From: Aselliscus stoliczkanus | Lineage: Eukaryota; Chordata; Mammalia; Chiroptera; Hipposideridae | Length of the DNA: 64,000 bases | Reading direction: 5' to 3' | Assembly (NCBI GenBank): GCA_033961575.1 | Contig: CM066728.1 | Coordinates: forward strand, 95,680,852 to 95,744,851 | Part shown: piece after piece, positions 50,994 to 63,000 of the stretch | Layout of the letters: the number at the start of each line of letters is the position of its first letter | How positions within the stretch are numbered: position 1 is the first letter of the stretch | Made by a program: the position numbers and the translations under genes | Notes under the pieces: generated by a model | Told to the model about the DNA's origin: nothing | Seen by the model: only the letters and a program-made list of their open reading frames with translations | Databases searched by the model: none

Positions 50994-52290
50994 AAAGTGG
51001 CAATAGCTACAAACCTATTAACAATTACTTTAAATGTAAATGGAATAAATGCTCCAATCAAATGATAGGGCTGAATAGACAAGAAACAAGACCCATCCAT
51101 ATGCTGCCTACAAGAGACTCATTTCAGATTGAAAGATACACAGAGACTGAAAGTAAAGGGATGGTAAAAGATATTTCATGAATATGACAACAAAGAAAGA
51201 AAAGCTGGGGTAGCAATACTTAGACCAGATAAAATAGAATGTAAAAGAAAGGCTAACATTACACAAAGGCTAATAAGAGACAAAGAAGAACCCAGTAATG
51301 TGATTTATGGGTTTATCTGAAGAAACCCAAAACGCTACTTTGAGGGGACATGTACATCCATATGTTCATTTATAGCATTGTTTATAATGGTCAAGATGTG
51401 GAGGTAACCTGCGTGTTTATCAGTAGAATAATGGATAAAGAGGAGGTAACGCATATACACAATGGAATATTGCTGGGCCATGAAAGGGAATGGATTCTTG
51501 CCATCTACAGTGGTATGAGTGGACCTGGCGGGTATTATGCTGAGTGAAACGTCAGACACAGAAGGATAGATAAAATGTGATTTTGCTTATATGTGGAATC
51601 TAAAAACAAAATAAACAAGCAAATCAGAAACCAATAAAAGAAAATGGGATTAGAAAACTTGTGGACAGTTCAGGAGAAAATACCCCACCTGAAGCACTGA
51701 AAAAAAAAATATGGAAAAGAGCTTAGACAAATGTAGCATATGATTAAAACAAGCACATATTTAAGGTACTCAAAGAAGGACAGAGTGAGAGAATGGAACA
51801 GAAGTAATTTTCTAAGAGAAATGATGAATAATAATATTATAAATATAAAAACAGACATCAAACCACATATCCAAAGAATTGAATACATAAACCACAGGAA
51901 GAAACACAGAGGAAAGTACACCTAGAAAAAGCATAACCAAACCTCACAGAACGAAATACCAAGAGTAAAATTTAAAATTAGCCAGAAAAAAAAGAAATTT
52001 TATCTTACATGATAAATAATAATAAAAATAAAACCTGACTTTTCAACAGAATCTTTGTCTCAACAAAAGACAAAGAAATGTTCTTTCAAATAATGAAATA
52101 AAACAAAACAATTAACAAAGAATTCTATATCCAGAAAAATTAACTTTCAAACATGAAAATGAAATTAAAATCAACTCAGAAAAATGAAAGCCAAAAAATT
52201 TTGTTTTCCAGTATACCTCCACCACAGAAAATGCTATACCTCAAATGGAAACAAATAAGGAATTCCTTTAAGATCAAATAAACAATAATG
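50640..52290 (+). mobile_element. Composite of old L1 fragments
   Basis: 50700-50925 is the end of an L1 ORF1 (ctcaacagaaactctgcagg, agattactctaccagcaagg). 51000-51245 is the start of ORF2 (acaattactttaaatgtaaa, atatgctgcctacaagagac). 51340-51700 is an L1 3' end of another type (atggaatattgctgggccat). 51950-52290 resembles a further ORF1 C-terminal part (gacttttcaacagaatcttt). All are decayed; none codes for an intact protein. Confidence 0.75.
50931..50996. repeat. Compound (AAT)n-(GAA)n microsatellite
   Basis: About 11 AAT units switch directly to about 9-10 GAA units. It lies where the L1 ORF1-ORF2 spacer should be, so it replaced or expanded that spacer. Confidence 0.95.
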
Positions 52291-55200
52291 GAATGGTAAA
52301 TATATAATTATATATAAAATACTATTATTTTAAAGAGCAATGTTAAATACAATGTCTTATGTTTTATAAATATACATTGAATTAAAATATATAACAACTA
52401 TACAAATAGTAGGTACAATGAAATTTTTCCATTATAATTATTTTTCATTGTTTTAGCTGCTACAAAAATACTAACTTATGTTTTCCAATAATAAAAATAG
52501 GTATTGTTCCTCTAATACATTAAGGCTGCATTTTCAATTTCTAGGATAACCGATTGGGAATAGTGATGAAAGGAGATAACAGTAGCATATCTGAGTCACC
52601 CACTACATGAGGTTCATTTAATTGAGACACCAATGTTTCAATTGATGTAGAAGCTAGTAGAAGAGAAAATTAAATAAGTAAAATAAAAATATCTAATATA
52701 AAGGATACCAGGAAAAGAAGAATGATGAAGAAAATGACAAACAGAAAACAAAGAGCAGTATTGTCTTTGACCCCAACTAAATCAGCAATTACATGTGAAT
52801 GAACTAAACATTTCAATTAAACACAAAAATAGCCAGATAAGATTTTTCAAAAATGGTAACTCAAACTATTTTTAAAACATGTACACATCAAATATAATTA
52901 ATTATTTATGAATCCTGAGACACCCAAATAAAACCATGCCCTCCTGTATGAATATGTACTATATAAAGTTAAACTCTAACACTGATGGCAATTCTACCAT
53001 AATTTTTATTACTGCATTTTTCTCTCCCATAAGCCAAAGGATGTGCTCTCCTGTTACACATGAAATAGGTTCAATAAACACAATTTGTATTTCCTCCTGT
53101 GGCTTTCTCTGTAACAACATTGGCAGATTCTTTCTTTTCTACATGCAAAACAGGGTTTTTTCGGTATTGCCTTGCCCTTGCCACATTTTGCACAATTGAG
53201 TTAATATTCCATGTGCAGGCTTAGTCAGTGCTAGCTCTCAGAGTTAGTCTGGAATCCCAAAGTGAAAAACCGAAAAGGACATCTAAGACTGCAGCTGTAA
53301 GTAAAGCGATGCACAATCTAATGTTAGTCTTGGACCAGTGTTAGACTGGAGTGACAGCCAGCATTGGGTAAGAGGGTATCAGTAGGCCACTTGGACAAAA
53401 TAATTTTTAAAGTAGACCAGGGCGTTGTCCCTGTGGGTGCTCTTCTGTCTGTTTCAAAAGCAAAACTTCCAAATTTGATGCCAGTCACTTCAAACCTAGT
53501 TCTCAATAGCAATGGTGTTGTCTCTTTTGGTCCTCATAGAGACCCTATGATTATTTCCTGTTTTGCTCTGTGAAAGCTGAGTCCGCGAGACATTGAGTAA
53601 CTAGCCCAGGTTCACACAACAAGCATGTGGAAAACTTGGCATTATTATCTAAATTCTCAAACCCGTTCCCCTGAAAAGTGGACTGTAAAAAGATAATCAG
53701 ACAAGCGTGCTCAGAACATGTAATCTGATATCCTTAGGTATAGCACACCAGAAATAACAAAAGTGTAAAACAGACCTGGGTTTAATCAGAGCTGTGCCGT
53801 CTCCTAGCTGTGTGATTTGGTTATAACATTTCACCATTTCTGAGCCTATATTTCTTTATTTGTAGGGTGAGAAAATTCATGAATATATATTTTTATATTA
53901 GTATGGAGATCCAGTGAGTAAAATTTAGGAGGTAAATAAATAAGTGCAATAACTTATGGTTGGTTTTCCAAGTGTGGTAGCTTTTATTGTTAAGAATAAC
54001 ATCAATTAAACTTAAAACAAACAAAACACAAATATACTCTAATTATTTTATGTACATTTTTCTTTTAAGAACTGAAATTAATATACAGTTATTAAGATAT
54101 TAATCTTCACACACAAGAGTTAAAGCTATAAAACCAAGTATGGACTAATATATTTCCTTTTAAGGTGTGTTTATAAAATTGTTATTCTTGCTTTGCCTGT
54201 TAAATGACTTAGCTGTATAGATAAGGTGAGCAATATTTTACATGTAACAAGGCGATGTTGGTGAACAGTTGTTTTTTTGGGGAAAAAATTTTGAAATCTT
54301 ATATATTAACTAACTCACTAATTTAAAACATTATAGCGGCCCCCCTATGAGACCTGTTATTATCAGGAAAGTAATAATGTATGTGCTAGTAATATCACGA
54401 TGTGTAAATGAGAAAAAGATTTCAGCCTCCAAGAAACTTATAGTCTGATGGATGGACATGGACCTGCCAACAACAAACAAAAAGGACAGAAAGAAATGTA
54501 CTCTCAGTAGTAATACCTGAAGATGATTGGTACACCAGGATACTTTGACAGAGGACGTGGAACTTACACTGTGTAGAAAGATTTAAAAAATTATACAGAG
54601 AACAAAAATACTCTCCTGGCAGAAGGAACAGTGTATGCAAAGTATTCGAACAAACAAAAAAGCAGTATGTTCAAGGAAGTATGAAAACTGCACTAGACCT
54701 TGAACATTGCATATTGGGATTGGACACACAGGAAACTAATGTCTGCAGGGACCTGTGGACATCACACGCTTAGACCTTCTCCTGATCATAACCAGTGGCT
54801 GAATTGGCAAGCCGATGTTCAGATCAGCTTCCTAGCCTGTGCTCTTATCTGACATTTCTGCTCACTGGGATTACTCAAGGAGCTATTGAAATTGCTAGGA
54901 TCTGGGCTGTATACTAGAACAACTGAATCCAAATTTCAAGATGAGGAGCCTACTTGTATGTGTTTATATATGTTTGTAAAACATTAATTGTAATTTTTAT
55001 ATAATGTACAATTTATATTTATTATAATTATAATATGTGAATATATGCATTGCAAAACACTCACTATAAAATTGCAAAGATGAAATAAATATAAATTAAA
55101 CAACATTTTAAAATTTAAAAACATTTCTAAAAGAAAAAAATAAAAGGCTGATAATATAAATTATAGTTTTATCTTTAAAGGATTTGGGGAAAAACACAAA

Positions 55201-55500
55201 AGGGCCATCATTAGCTGAAAGCTGTGCAAGGCATTTACATTAAAAGCATTGATGGATGCATCCTTATGAACTACCTATTATAAATTGCTATTAACTAAAT
55301 CCAGACGTGACCCACTCGGAGAGATAAGTATTAGCTTACTTTCTGGGAAACTTTTTTTCTTCTTTCAATTTTCTACAATTTCTTATGTTTGTATGGGTAG
55401 GTTTCTCTTCTGAAGTTTGAGATACTGTTTACCACAAAACTCTTTGATAAGGGTTAACGTTTTCAGAATTTAAATTGTTAATACCAGGCTTTTTAATATC
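52290..55500. other. AT-rich sequence without a gene
   Basis: A MIR relic is entered at 53755. L2-like words near 54420-54480 (tttcagcctccaagaaactt). Open frames of 60-90 codons here show no domain. Confidence 0.4.
53755..53945 (+). repeat. MIR relic
   Basis: acctgggtttaatcagagct, ctcctagctgtgtgatttgg, ccatttctgagcctatattt and tttgtagggtgagaaaatt follow the MIR core in order. Confidence 0.75.
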
Positions 55501-55503
55501 AAT

Positions 55504-55504
<1 letters not shown>

Positions 55505-55582
<78 letters not shown>

Positions 55583-55602
55583 GATCTAGATCTAGATATA
55601 TT

Positions 55603-55654
<52 letters not shown>

Positions 55655-55664
55655 ATAGATATAG
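55505..55664. repeat. Compound (CT)n-(TA)n-(GATA)n microsatellite
   Basis: About 33 CT units, a short TA/GATCTA patch, then about 13 GATA units. It produces an artefactual Arg-Glu repeat frame on the minus strand (55429-55695). Confidence 0.97.
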
Positions 55665-56620
55665 GTAATTTCAAATTTGGTGAAGCAAATGCCAAAATGC
55701 CATTTGTATTTTGTTTTTCCTAATTGTTAATGAACTATAACCAAACCTAGAATCTTTATTACTCTGAAAATGTAATTTCAATCCTTTCTGATAATCAAAT
55801 AAAATACATCCCAAGGGAGAAAACAGCAGGAAAGGAGAAGATAGTAAGTAAATTTCAGAAGCTTGAAAGCAGATGGGAAAGTGTTTTCCCAAGAAAAACA
55901 CATCCTAAATGATAAAAACTTTAAAAAGAAGAAAATGCCCATGCAATTAAATAAAATAGGATTTAGTAGCCTTTGAAATGATGTTTATCAATTGACTTGT
56001 AGAGGTGGCCATAACATATTGTTAAGTAGAAAAGCAAGATGCAGAGCAGTTAATGAAATAAGCTGTTTATTTTTAATGTAAACAGTAATGGTACATATAA
56101 AAATATAGCTAGATGATAGATGGATAGATAGATAGATATTTTTAATATGATTATATAAAGTGCAGAAAATTATGCAAGAAGATCTTAATGTCAGTACCTA
56201 CACTGGAAGGAGAGGTAGTAAAATAAACAAGGGGATAAAGATGAGGGAAAATAAAAGAGGAAAGCAGTATTAAAACAAAATTTTTAATGTATCCATGATA
56301 AAAAATAATACACAGAATATAATCCCATTTATTTAAAATTCATTGTGTGAGTGATTTAAGTTACATGCTAACTGATAGCAATAGAAATTTTCTTTTATGT
56401 GTGTATTATCAAGTGATTTTATTCTCTGACTTTTAGAATAAACATCAATATTTATGTACAAGCTGATAACAAAACTACTCTAATTAAAAAAGAAAATAAA
56501 TGACTAAGTGTTTTTATTAAATTTTCATTTTGTTTGAAACATATAAAGCACATAATAGACTACTTACTAGCTAACTAGTCGGTGCCTTTCCATGTGATAA
56601 AAGTATACAAAGATGAATGA
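55665..56620. other. AT-rich sequence without a gene
   Basis: A short (GATA)n at 56113-56139; nothing else recognised. Confidence 0.4.
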
Positions 56621-56626
56621 AACTCT

Positions 56627-57082
56627 AAGGGTTCTTTTTTTTTTTTTTTAAGATTTTATTGGAGAATTGGGGGAGAGGAACAGACAAGTTGCTGTCTTTT
56701 TGTTCTTCAGTCTAGTTGTGAAGGACTTTGCTTCACTAGCTCATGTTGGTATCGCCATTGTGCTTTTCCTGGGTGAGACAGCAGATCAGTCACTGGCCTC
56801 TGGACGGCGGCTCACAGTGGCTCTTGGCAGCTCACACGGGCGGCCAGCCACTCACTGTAGCCTATGGCCACCCACTGCAGCAGGGGCTACAGCTATACTG
56901 TGGCCTGGCAACTCACAGCAGCCCAGCTCCACGTAGAGCTGTTGTTCACCATCTTAGCTGTAGAGGGCAGTGTCACTGGACCTCAAATGTGGGATCCGAA
57001 CCGAGACCCTGCTGTTCAGAGATGGGGTCCCAAGCCAACTCTTAACCAGCACGCCACTCGGCGAGCCCTTACGGGTTCTTTT
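56627..57082 (-). mobile_element. Long (~430 bp) composite SINE with the same tRNA-like head
   Basis: Reading the minus strand from about 57069: gggctcgccgagtggcg head, GGTTAAG A box, B box GGTTCGGATCCC, then GACACTGCCCTC. Where short copies end in poly(A), this one continues for about 330 bp through a GC-rich region with several GCTCACA-type words and a final segment whose plus-strand text is aagattttattggagaattg, ending in a long A tail (T run 56634-56649). Flanks aagggttctttt and acgggttctttt form an imperfect 12-bp duplication. The ATTTTATTGG-type tail is known from rhinolophoid/pteropodid bat SINEs (from memory). Confidence 0.82.
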
Positions 57083-57798
57083 TCAATGTCTTTCTTTAAT
57101 ATAAATGTCAGTGAAATTTTTGTTATATTCCTTTTGGAATTCTTATCTAACACAATCTGCAGAAGCATTTATAGTGTTTTCCAAATATTTACCATGAGCC
57201 AGATTAAAAACAGAAAAAAAACACTAAAATATCTGTTTAATACTTATAAATCATTTATAAATTGTCCTGTTTTTTTTTTAAAGTTATTTATTTATTTATT
57301 TAATTTTATTTTTAATTAGTTTCAGGTGTACAACACAGTGCAATAATTATACATTTTACCCCTCAAAGTGACAACCCCCCACCCCCAATACACCACCCCA
57401 CTCTCCCCCCATATCATATGTATCTATTACTCTTCCTCTGAGTCTCTTCCACAGTATAATCCACATCCCGTGACTATCTATATATATTCAATTACAGTAG
57501 GTATACCAGCTCCGCTTTAGTAATACAGTGCAGTGATCAAACCTCTACTCCATCCATGAAATGGTCTCCCTAACAAGACCTATGATCATCTGACATTCCA
57601 CAGAATATTTACAACATTATTAATTATATTCCCCAAACTCTTTTTCCTATCCCAGTAGCACTATTGTAGTTGCCTATTTTTGCTGTCTAATCCCTTCCCC
57701 TTCTCCCTCATCCCCATTCCTCTCCCAATTAGCAACCCTGATTTTTCCTCTATATCTATGAGACAGTTTCTGTTTACTTTGCTCATTCATACAGTTTT

Positions 57799-60700
57799 TC
57801 AGATTCCACATATGAGTGAGATCATATGGTATTTGTCCTTCTCTGACTGACTTATTTCACTCAACATTATAGTCTCTAGGTCCATCCATATCATTGCAAA
57901 TGGCACGATTTCATTCTTCCTTATAGCGGAATAATACTCCATTATATAAATATACCACAGTTTCTTAATCCAGTCATCTACTGATGGGCATTTTGGTTGT
58001 TTCCAAGTCTTAGCTATTGTAAATTGTGCTGCTATGAACATAGGGGTGCATAACTTTTTTTGAATAAGTGTCTTGGTTTTTTCAGGATAAATACCTAGCA
58101 GTGGAATTGCTGGGTCAAACGGTAGCTCTATTTCCAGTTCTTTGAGATACCTCCATACTGACTTCCATAGTGGCTGCACCAATCTGCAGTCCCACCAACA
58201 GTGCAGCAGGGTCCCCTTTTCCCCACAGCCCCGCCAGCACTTGTTGTTTGTTGATTTGTTGATGATAGCCATTCTGACTGGAGTGAGGTGGTATCTCATG
58301 GTGGTTTTTATTTGCATTTCCCTAATGACCAGTGAGGTTGAACTTTTTTTCATATGCCTGTTGGCCATCTGTATGTCCTCTTTAGAGAAATGTCTCTTCA
58401 TATCTTCTGCCCATTTTTTAATTGGGTTGTTTGTTTTTTTGGTGTTGAGTTTCATGAGTGTTTTATAAATTTTGGATATTAACCCCTTATCAGATATATC
58501 GTTGGCAAATATATTCTCCCATTCAGTAGGCTTCCTTTTAGTTTTATTAATGGTTTCCTTTGTTGTGAAAAAACTTTTAAGTCTGATATAATCCCATATG
58601 TTCATTTTTTCTTTTACTTCCCTTGCCCGTAGGGATGTATCAGTAAAAATATTGATCAGGGTAATGTCTGCAAATGTACTCCCTATATTTTCTTTTAGGA
58701 TTTTTATGGTTTCAGGTCTTACATTTAAGTCTTTAATCCATTTTGAATTTGTTCTTGTATAAGGCGTAAGGAGATGATCCAGTTTCATTTTTTTGCATGT
58801 GTCAGTCCAATTTTCCCAGCACCATTTATTGAATAGACTATCTTTACTCCAGTGTAAATTCTTGCTTCCCTTGTCATAGATTAACTGTCCGTAAATGCCT
58901 GGATTTATTTCTGGGCTCTCTGTTCTGTTCCACTGATCGATGTGCCTGTTTTTATGCCAATACCAAACTGTCTTGATTACTGTGGCCTTGTAGTAGGTTT
59001 TGATGTCTGGTAGCGTGATCCCCCCGACTTTGTTTTTATTTCTCAGAATTGCCGAGGCTATTCTGGGTCTTTTATGATTCCATATAAATTTTAGGATTAT
59101 ATTTTCTATTTCTGTGAAAAATGCCCTTGGTAGTTTCATAGGAATTGCATTGAATCTATATATTGCTTTAGGCAGTATGGACATTTTAACTATATTAATT
59201 CTTCCTATCCATGAGCATGGTAGATGTTTCCATTTATTTGTATCTTCTATGATTTCTTTCTTCAGTGTCTTATAATTTTCTGAGTACAGATCTTTCACTT
59301 CTTTGGTTAAATTTATTCCTAGATATTTTATAGTTCTTGATGCAACTTTAAATGGGACAGTTTTCTTAATTTCTCTTTCCATTAGTTTATTATTGGTATA
59401 TGCAAATGCCACTGATTTCTGAACATTGATTTTATATCCTGCTACTTTACTGAATGCGTCTATCAGTTCCAATAGTTTTTTGATGGAGTCTTTGGGGTTC
59501 TCTATATACAGTACCATGTCTTCTGCATATAATGACAATTTTACTTCTTCCTTGCCAATTTGGATGCCTTTTATTTCTTTTTGTTGTCTGATTGCTGTGG
59601 CTAGAACTTCCAGCACTATGTTGAATAAAAGAGGAGAAAGTGGACAGCCTTATCTTGTTCCTGATCTTAAGGGGAATGGTTTTAGCTGTTCCCTATTGAG
59701 TATGATATTAGCGGTAGGTTTATCATATATGGCTTTTATTATGTTGAGATATGATGCCTGTATTCCCACTTTGCTAAGGGTTTTTAACATAAATGGCTGT
59801 TGGATTTTGTCAAATGCTTTTTCTGCATCTATTGAAATGACCATGTGATCTTTATCCTTCATTTTGTTGATGTGGTGTATCACATTAATTGATTTACGGA
59901 TGTTGAACCAGCCTTGCGCACTAGGGATGAATCCCACTTGATCATGATGTATGATCTTCTTAATATATTGCTGAATTCTGTTTGCTAATATTTTATTGAG
60001 AATTTTTGCATCTATATTCATCAGGGAGATTGGCCTGTAGTTTTCCTTTCTTGTGATGTCTTTATCTGGTTTTGGAATCAGGGTGATAGAGGCTTCATAA
60101 AAAGAGTTTGGGAGCCTTCCCTCCTTCTGGATTTTTTGGAACAGTTTGAGAAGAATAGGTGATAGTTCTTTTTTGAATGTTTGATAAAATTCACTTGTGA
60201 AGCCGTCTGGTCCAGGGCTTTTGTTTTTTGGGAGCTCGTCAATTACTGATTCAATTTCCTTGGTAGTAATCAGGGTATTTAGATTTTCTGTTTCTTCTTG
60301 CGTTAGCTTTGGAAGGTTGTATGCTCCTAGAAAATTATCCATTTCTTCCAGATTGTCAAATTTGTTGGCATATAGTTGCTCATAGTAATTTCTTAGAATT
60401 TTTTGTATTTCTGTGATGTCTGTAGTCATTTCCCCTCTTTCATTCCTGATTTTGCTAATTTGAGTCCTCTCTCTTTTTTTTTTTTTTGCTGAGCCTGGCT
60501 AGAGGTTTGTCAATTTTGTTTATCTTCTCAAGAAACTAGCTCTTGGTTTCATTGATCTTTTGAATTGTTTTTCTGTTCTCTATATTGTTTATTTCTGCTC
60601 TGGTCTTTATTATCTCCTTTCTTGTACTCCCCTTGGGCCTCTTTTGCTGTTCTTTTTCCAGTTCCCTTAGGTGTAAGGATAACCTGTTGATTTGAGATTT

Positions 60701-61627
60701 TTCTTCCTTCTTTAGGTAGGCTTGCACTGCTATAAACTTCCCTCTTAGGACTGCTTTCGCAGCATGCCAGAGATTTTGGGTCATGGTGTTTTCATTATCG
60801 TTTGTCTCGAGGTATCTTTTGATTTCCTCCTTGATCTCATTTGTGACCCACTCACTATTTAATAGCATATTGTTTAGCCTCCATTTATTTGTCAGCTTCC
60901 TGGATTTCTTCTTATAATTGATTTCTAGTTTCATAGCATTGTGGTCAGAGAATACAGTTGAAATGATTTCAAACTTCTTAAATTTATTGAGACTTGTTTT
61001 GTGGCCTAACATGTGGTCTATCTTAGAAAATGTTCCATGTGCACTTGAAAAGAACGTATATTCTGTAGCTTTGGGATGAAATGCTCTGAAAATGTCTGTT
61101 AAATCCAGCTGGTCTAATGTGTCATTTAAGGTCGCTGTTTCCACATTGATTTTCTGTCTGGAGGATCTGCCCATTAGTGACAGCGGGGTGTTGAAGTCCC
61201 CTACTATGATAGTGTTACTGTTGATCTCTGTCTTTATGTCTGACAATATCTGTTTTATATATTTAGGGGCTCCTATGTTAGGTGCATAGATATTTACTAG
61301 AGTTATGTCCTCTTGTTGGATCGATCCCTTCATTACTATGAAGTGTCCTTCTTTGTCCTTTGTTATATTCTTCAATTTAAAGTCCATTTTATCTGATATA
61401 AGTATCGCTACTCCAGCTTTTTTTTCAGTACCATTTGCATGAAATATTTTACTCCATCCCTTTACTTTCAGCCTGTATGAGTGTTTGGATCTGAGGTGAG
61501 TCTCTTGTATACAGCATATGCTGGGGTCTTGCTTTCTTATCCATTCAGCTACCCTATGTCTTTTTATTGGAGCATTTAATCCATTTACATTTAATGTGAT
61601 CATTGATAGGTGTGTATTTATTGCCAT
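57799..61627 (-). pseudogene. ORF2: L1 ORF2p pseudogene of the chimeric copy
   Basis: About 1275 codons in length. The first 363 codons (61627-60536) hold the whole endonuclease ([35 protein letters not shown]). Breaks: a Trp codon became TAG at 60536-60538; an A run grew to A14 at 60474-60487 (4 nt longer than in the other copy, shifting frame); a Gln codon became TAA at 59650-59652. From 60429 to 57799 one frame otherwise stays open, including [12 protein letters not shown] and [18 protein letters not shown]. The RT box is YAED (Glu codon 59521-59523) instead of YVDD. Not functional. Confidence 0.93.
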
Positions 61628-61631
61628 TTTG

Positions 61632-61885
61632 TTATTTGTGTTCGTAGTCTTTCATAGGTTGTTTTTGTCTTCTACTTAAAGAAGCCCTTTTAGCATTTCC
61701 TGCAAAGCTGGCTTGGTGGTAATGAATTCCCTTATTTTTTTCTGCAAAGCTCCTTATCTCGCCTTTGATTTTAAATGATAACCTTGCTGGATACAGCAAT
61801 CTTGGTTGTAGGCCTTTATTTTTCATCACTTTGAAAACCTCCTGCCACTCCCTTCTGGCCTGCAAAGTTTCTGTAGAAAAGTCAG
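61632..61885 (-). pseudogene. ORF1: C-terminal part of L1 ORF1, truncated at the chimera junction
   Basis: Begins at CTGACTTTTC, about residue 221 of 291, and contains RREWQEVFKVMKNKGLQPRL. A 5-nt deletion near 61733 shifts the frame before the natural end. The apparent 91-residue frame 61907-61632 starts inside the 18S piece (MRRRYSH) and is an accident of the fusion. Confidence 0.88.
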
Positions 61886-62131
61886 CATGGGAATAACGCC
61901 GCCGCATTGCCAGTAGGCATCGTTTATGGTCGGAACTACGACGGTATCTGATCGTCTTTGAACCTCCGACTTTCGTTCTTGATTAATGAAAATATTCTTG
62001 GCAAATGCTTTCGCTCTGGTCCGTCTTGCGCTGGTCCAAGAATTTCACCTCTAGCGGCGCAATACGAATGCCCCCGGCCGTCCCTCTTAATCATGGCCTC
62101 AGTTCCGAAAACCAACAAAATAGAACCGCGG
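61886..62131 (-). pseudogene. 18S rRNA retro-fragment (246 nt)
   Basis: Minus strand runs from CCGCGGTTCTATTTTGTTGG through GAGGTGAAATTCTTGGACC, AACGAAAGTCGGAGGTTC and GATCAGATACCGTCGTAGTT to GGCGTTATTCCCATG, all conserved words of the central part of eukaryotic 18S rRNA (roughly nucleotides 915-1165 of about 1870, from memory). I count about six or seven differences from the mammalian sequence I remember, mostly CpG-type transitions such as CCGGCG to CCAGCG. It is an internal fragment and cannot be a functional rRNA gene. Confidence 0.95.
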
Positions 62132-62146
62132 TTGTCATGTTCTTTT

Positions 62147-62956
62147 AATCTAATTCCTCACTAGAGCATACTGTAAATCTAGATACACATTTCCTGTATT
62201 CTGTATCCTATATTTTAAAATCTGTTTAGCATAAACATTTTAGACATAATTCTCTACTGTGTAGGAACTTTTAAGATGAGGAATCCCTCTAGGGGATACG
62301 CAATGTCCCAGTTGCCTTTGTCAATCAGCCCCTTCATCATGATGAGCTTTGTTGCCAAGAGGCAATTGAAAGAGGCTGTAGAGTACAGTACTTACTAGGA
62401 TGGGCATTAAACTTAAAGAGGACTGATCTCTATTCTGGTTCTATGAACCCCCTAGCTAAGTGATTTTCAAGAAATAATGTCAGTGACCATCAGTTTCCTT
62501 GCACTATATCAAGAAAAAAAAAACTACCTTGTGGAGTTGTTTTAAGAATTAAAAAAGTGCTTGTTGTTACTAATATGAGTATACTATAAACTATAGCTGT
62601 TGATATTTTTATAATCAGTGGCATTATTATTACTAGTGATAACAGTAGCAATTGTCATAATGGTTCAGGTAATAAGTATACGCAGAACTAAAAGACAAAT
62701 AGTGGGACTCATATAAGCCATCCATGATCTGTATGGCTCATGAATATCCAAGGACAGACTTCAAGGGTTCTGTGAACTTCCTAACTTTCATCTTCTATAT
62801 AAAGCCTGGAATATGTTGAACCTCTCTGAACTAAGAAGAAAAAATGAACAGCAACTACACCAGTAACTCTGACTCCAAAATTCTACTTCTGCTGCATTAT
62901 TTGATATATGGATCACTTCATGTTCCCAGAGCCAGTCCCTGGTCCATATATTATTG

Positions 62957-63000
<44 letters not shown>

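Larger units (their letters stand above)
57262..62146 (-). mobile_element. Chimeric retrocopy: 18S rRNA fragment fused to 5'-truncated L1
   Basis: One insertion on the minus strand: 18S-derived 62131-61886, then L1 61885-57277 with tail. The L1 begins inside ORF1, at the base matching 18249 of the full-length copy. The L1 and 18S parts are both in sense orientation and no poly(A) lies between them. Flanks ttgtcatgttctttt (62132-62146) and ttgtcctgttttttt (57262-57276) agree at 13 of 15; in element orientation the duplication starts AAAAGAAC after GATT, a TT/AAAA nick site. The duplication encloses both parts, so they were inserted together. Confidence 0.9.

Noticed and set aside
55429..55695. 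88-codon Arg/Glu-repeat protein on the minus strand
   Set aside because: Translation of a CT microsatellite.
56667..57319. Open frames of 89-151 codons
   Set aside because: They lie in the long SINE read antisense and its flank; GC-rich SINE body explains the lack of stops.
58142..58468. 108-codon frame identical to one at 21668-21994 on the other strand
   Set aside because: Antisense shadow of L1 ORF2, present in both L1 copies; conservation is due to the sense protein.
61632..61907. 91-residue fusion frame joining 18S-derived and L1 ORF1-derived codons
   Set aside because: The start codon lies in rRNA-derived sequence, the frame shifts before the ORF1 end, and no promoter is present; an accident of the chimera.
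61886..62131. Functional 18S rRNA gene
   Set aside because: Only 246 of about 1870 nt, with CpG-type decay and no rDNA neighbours.
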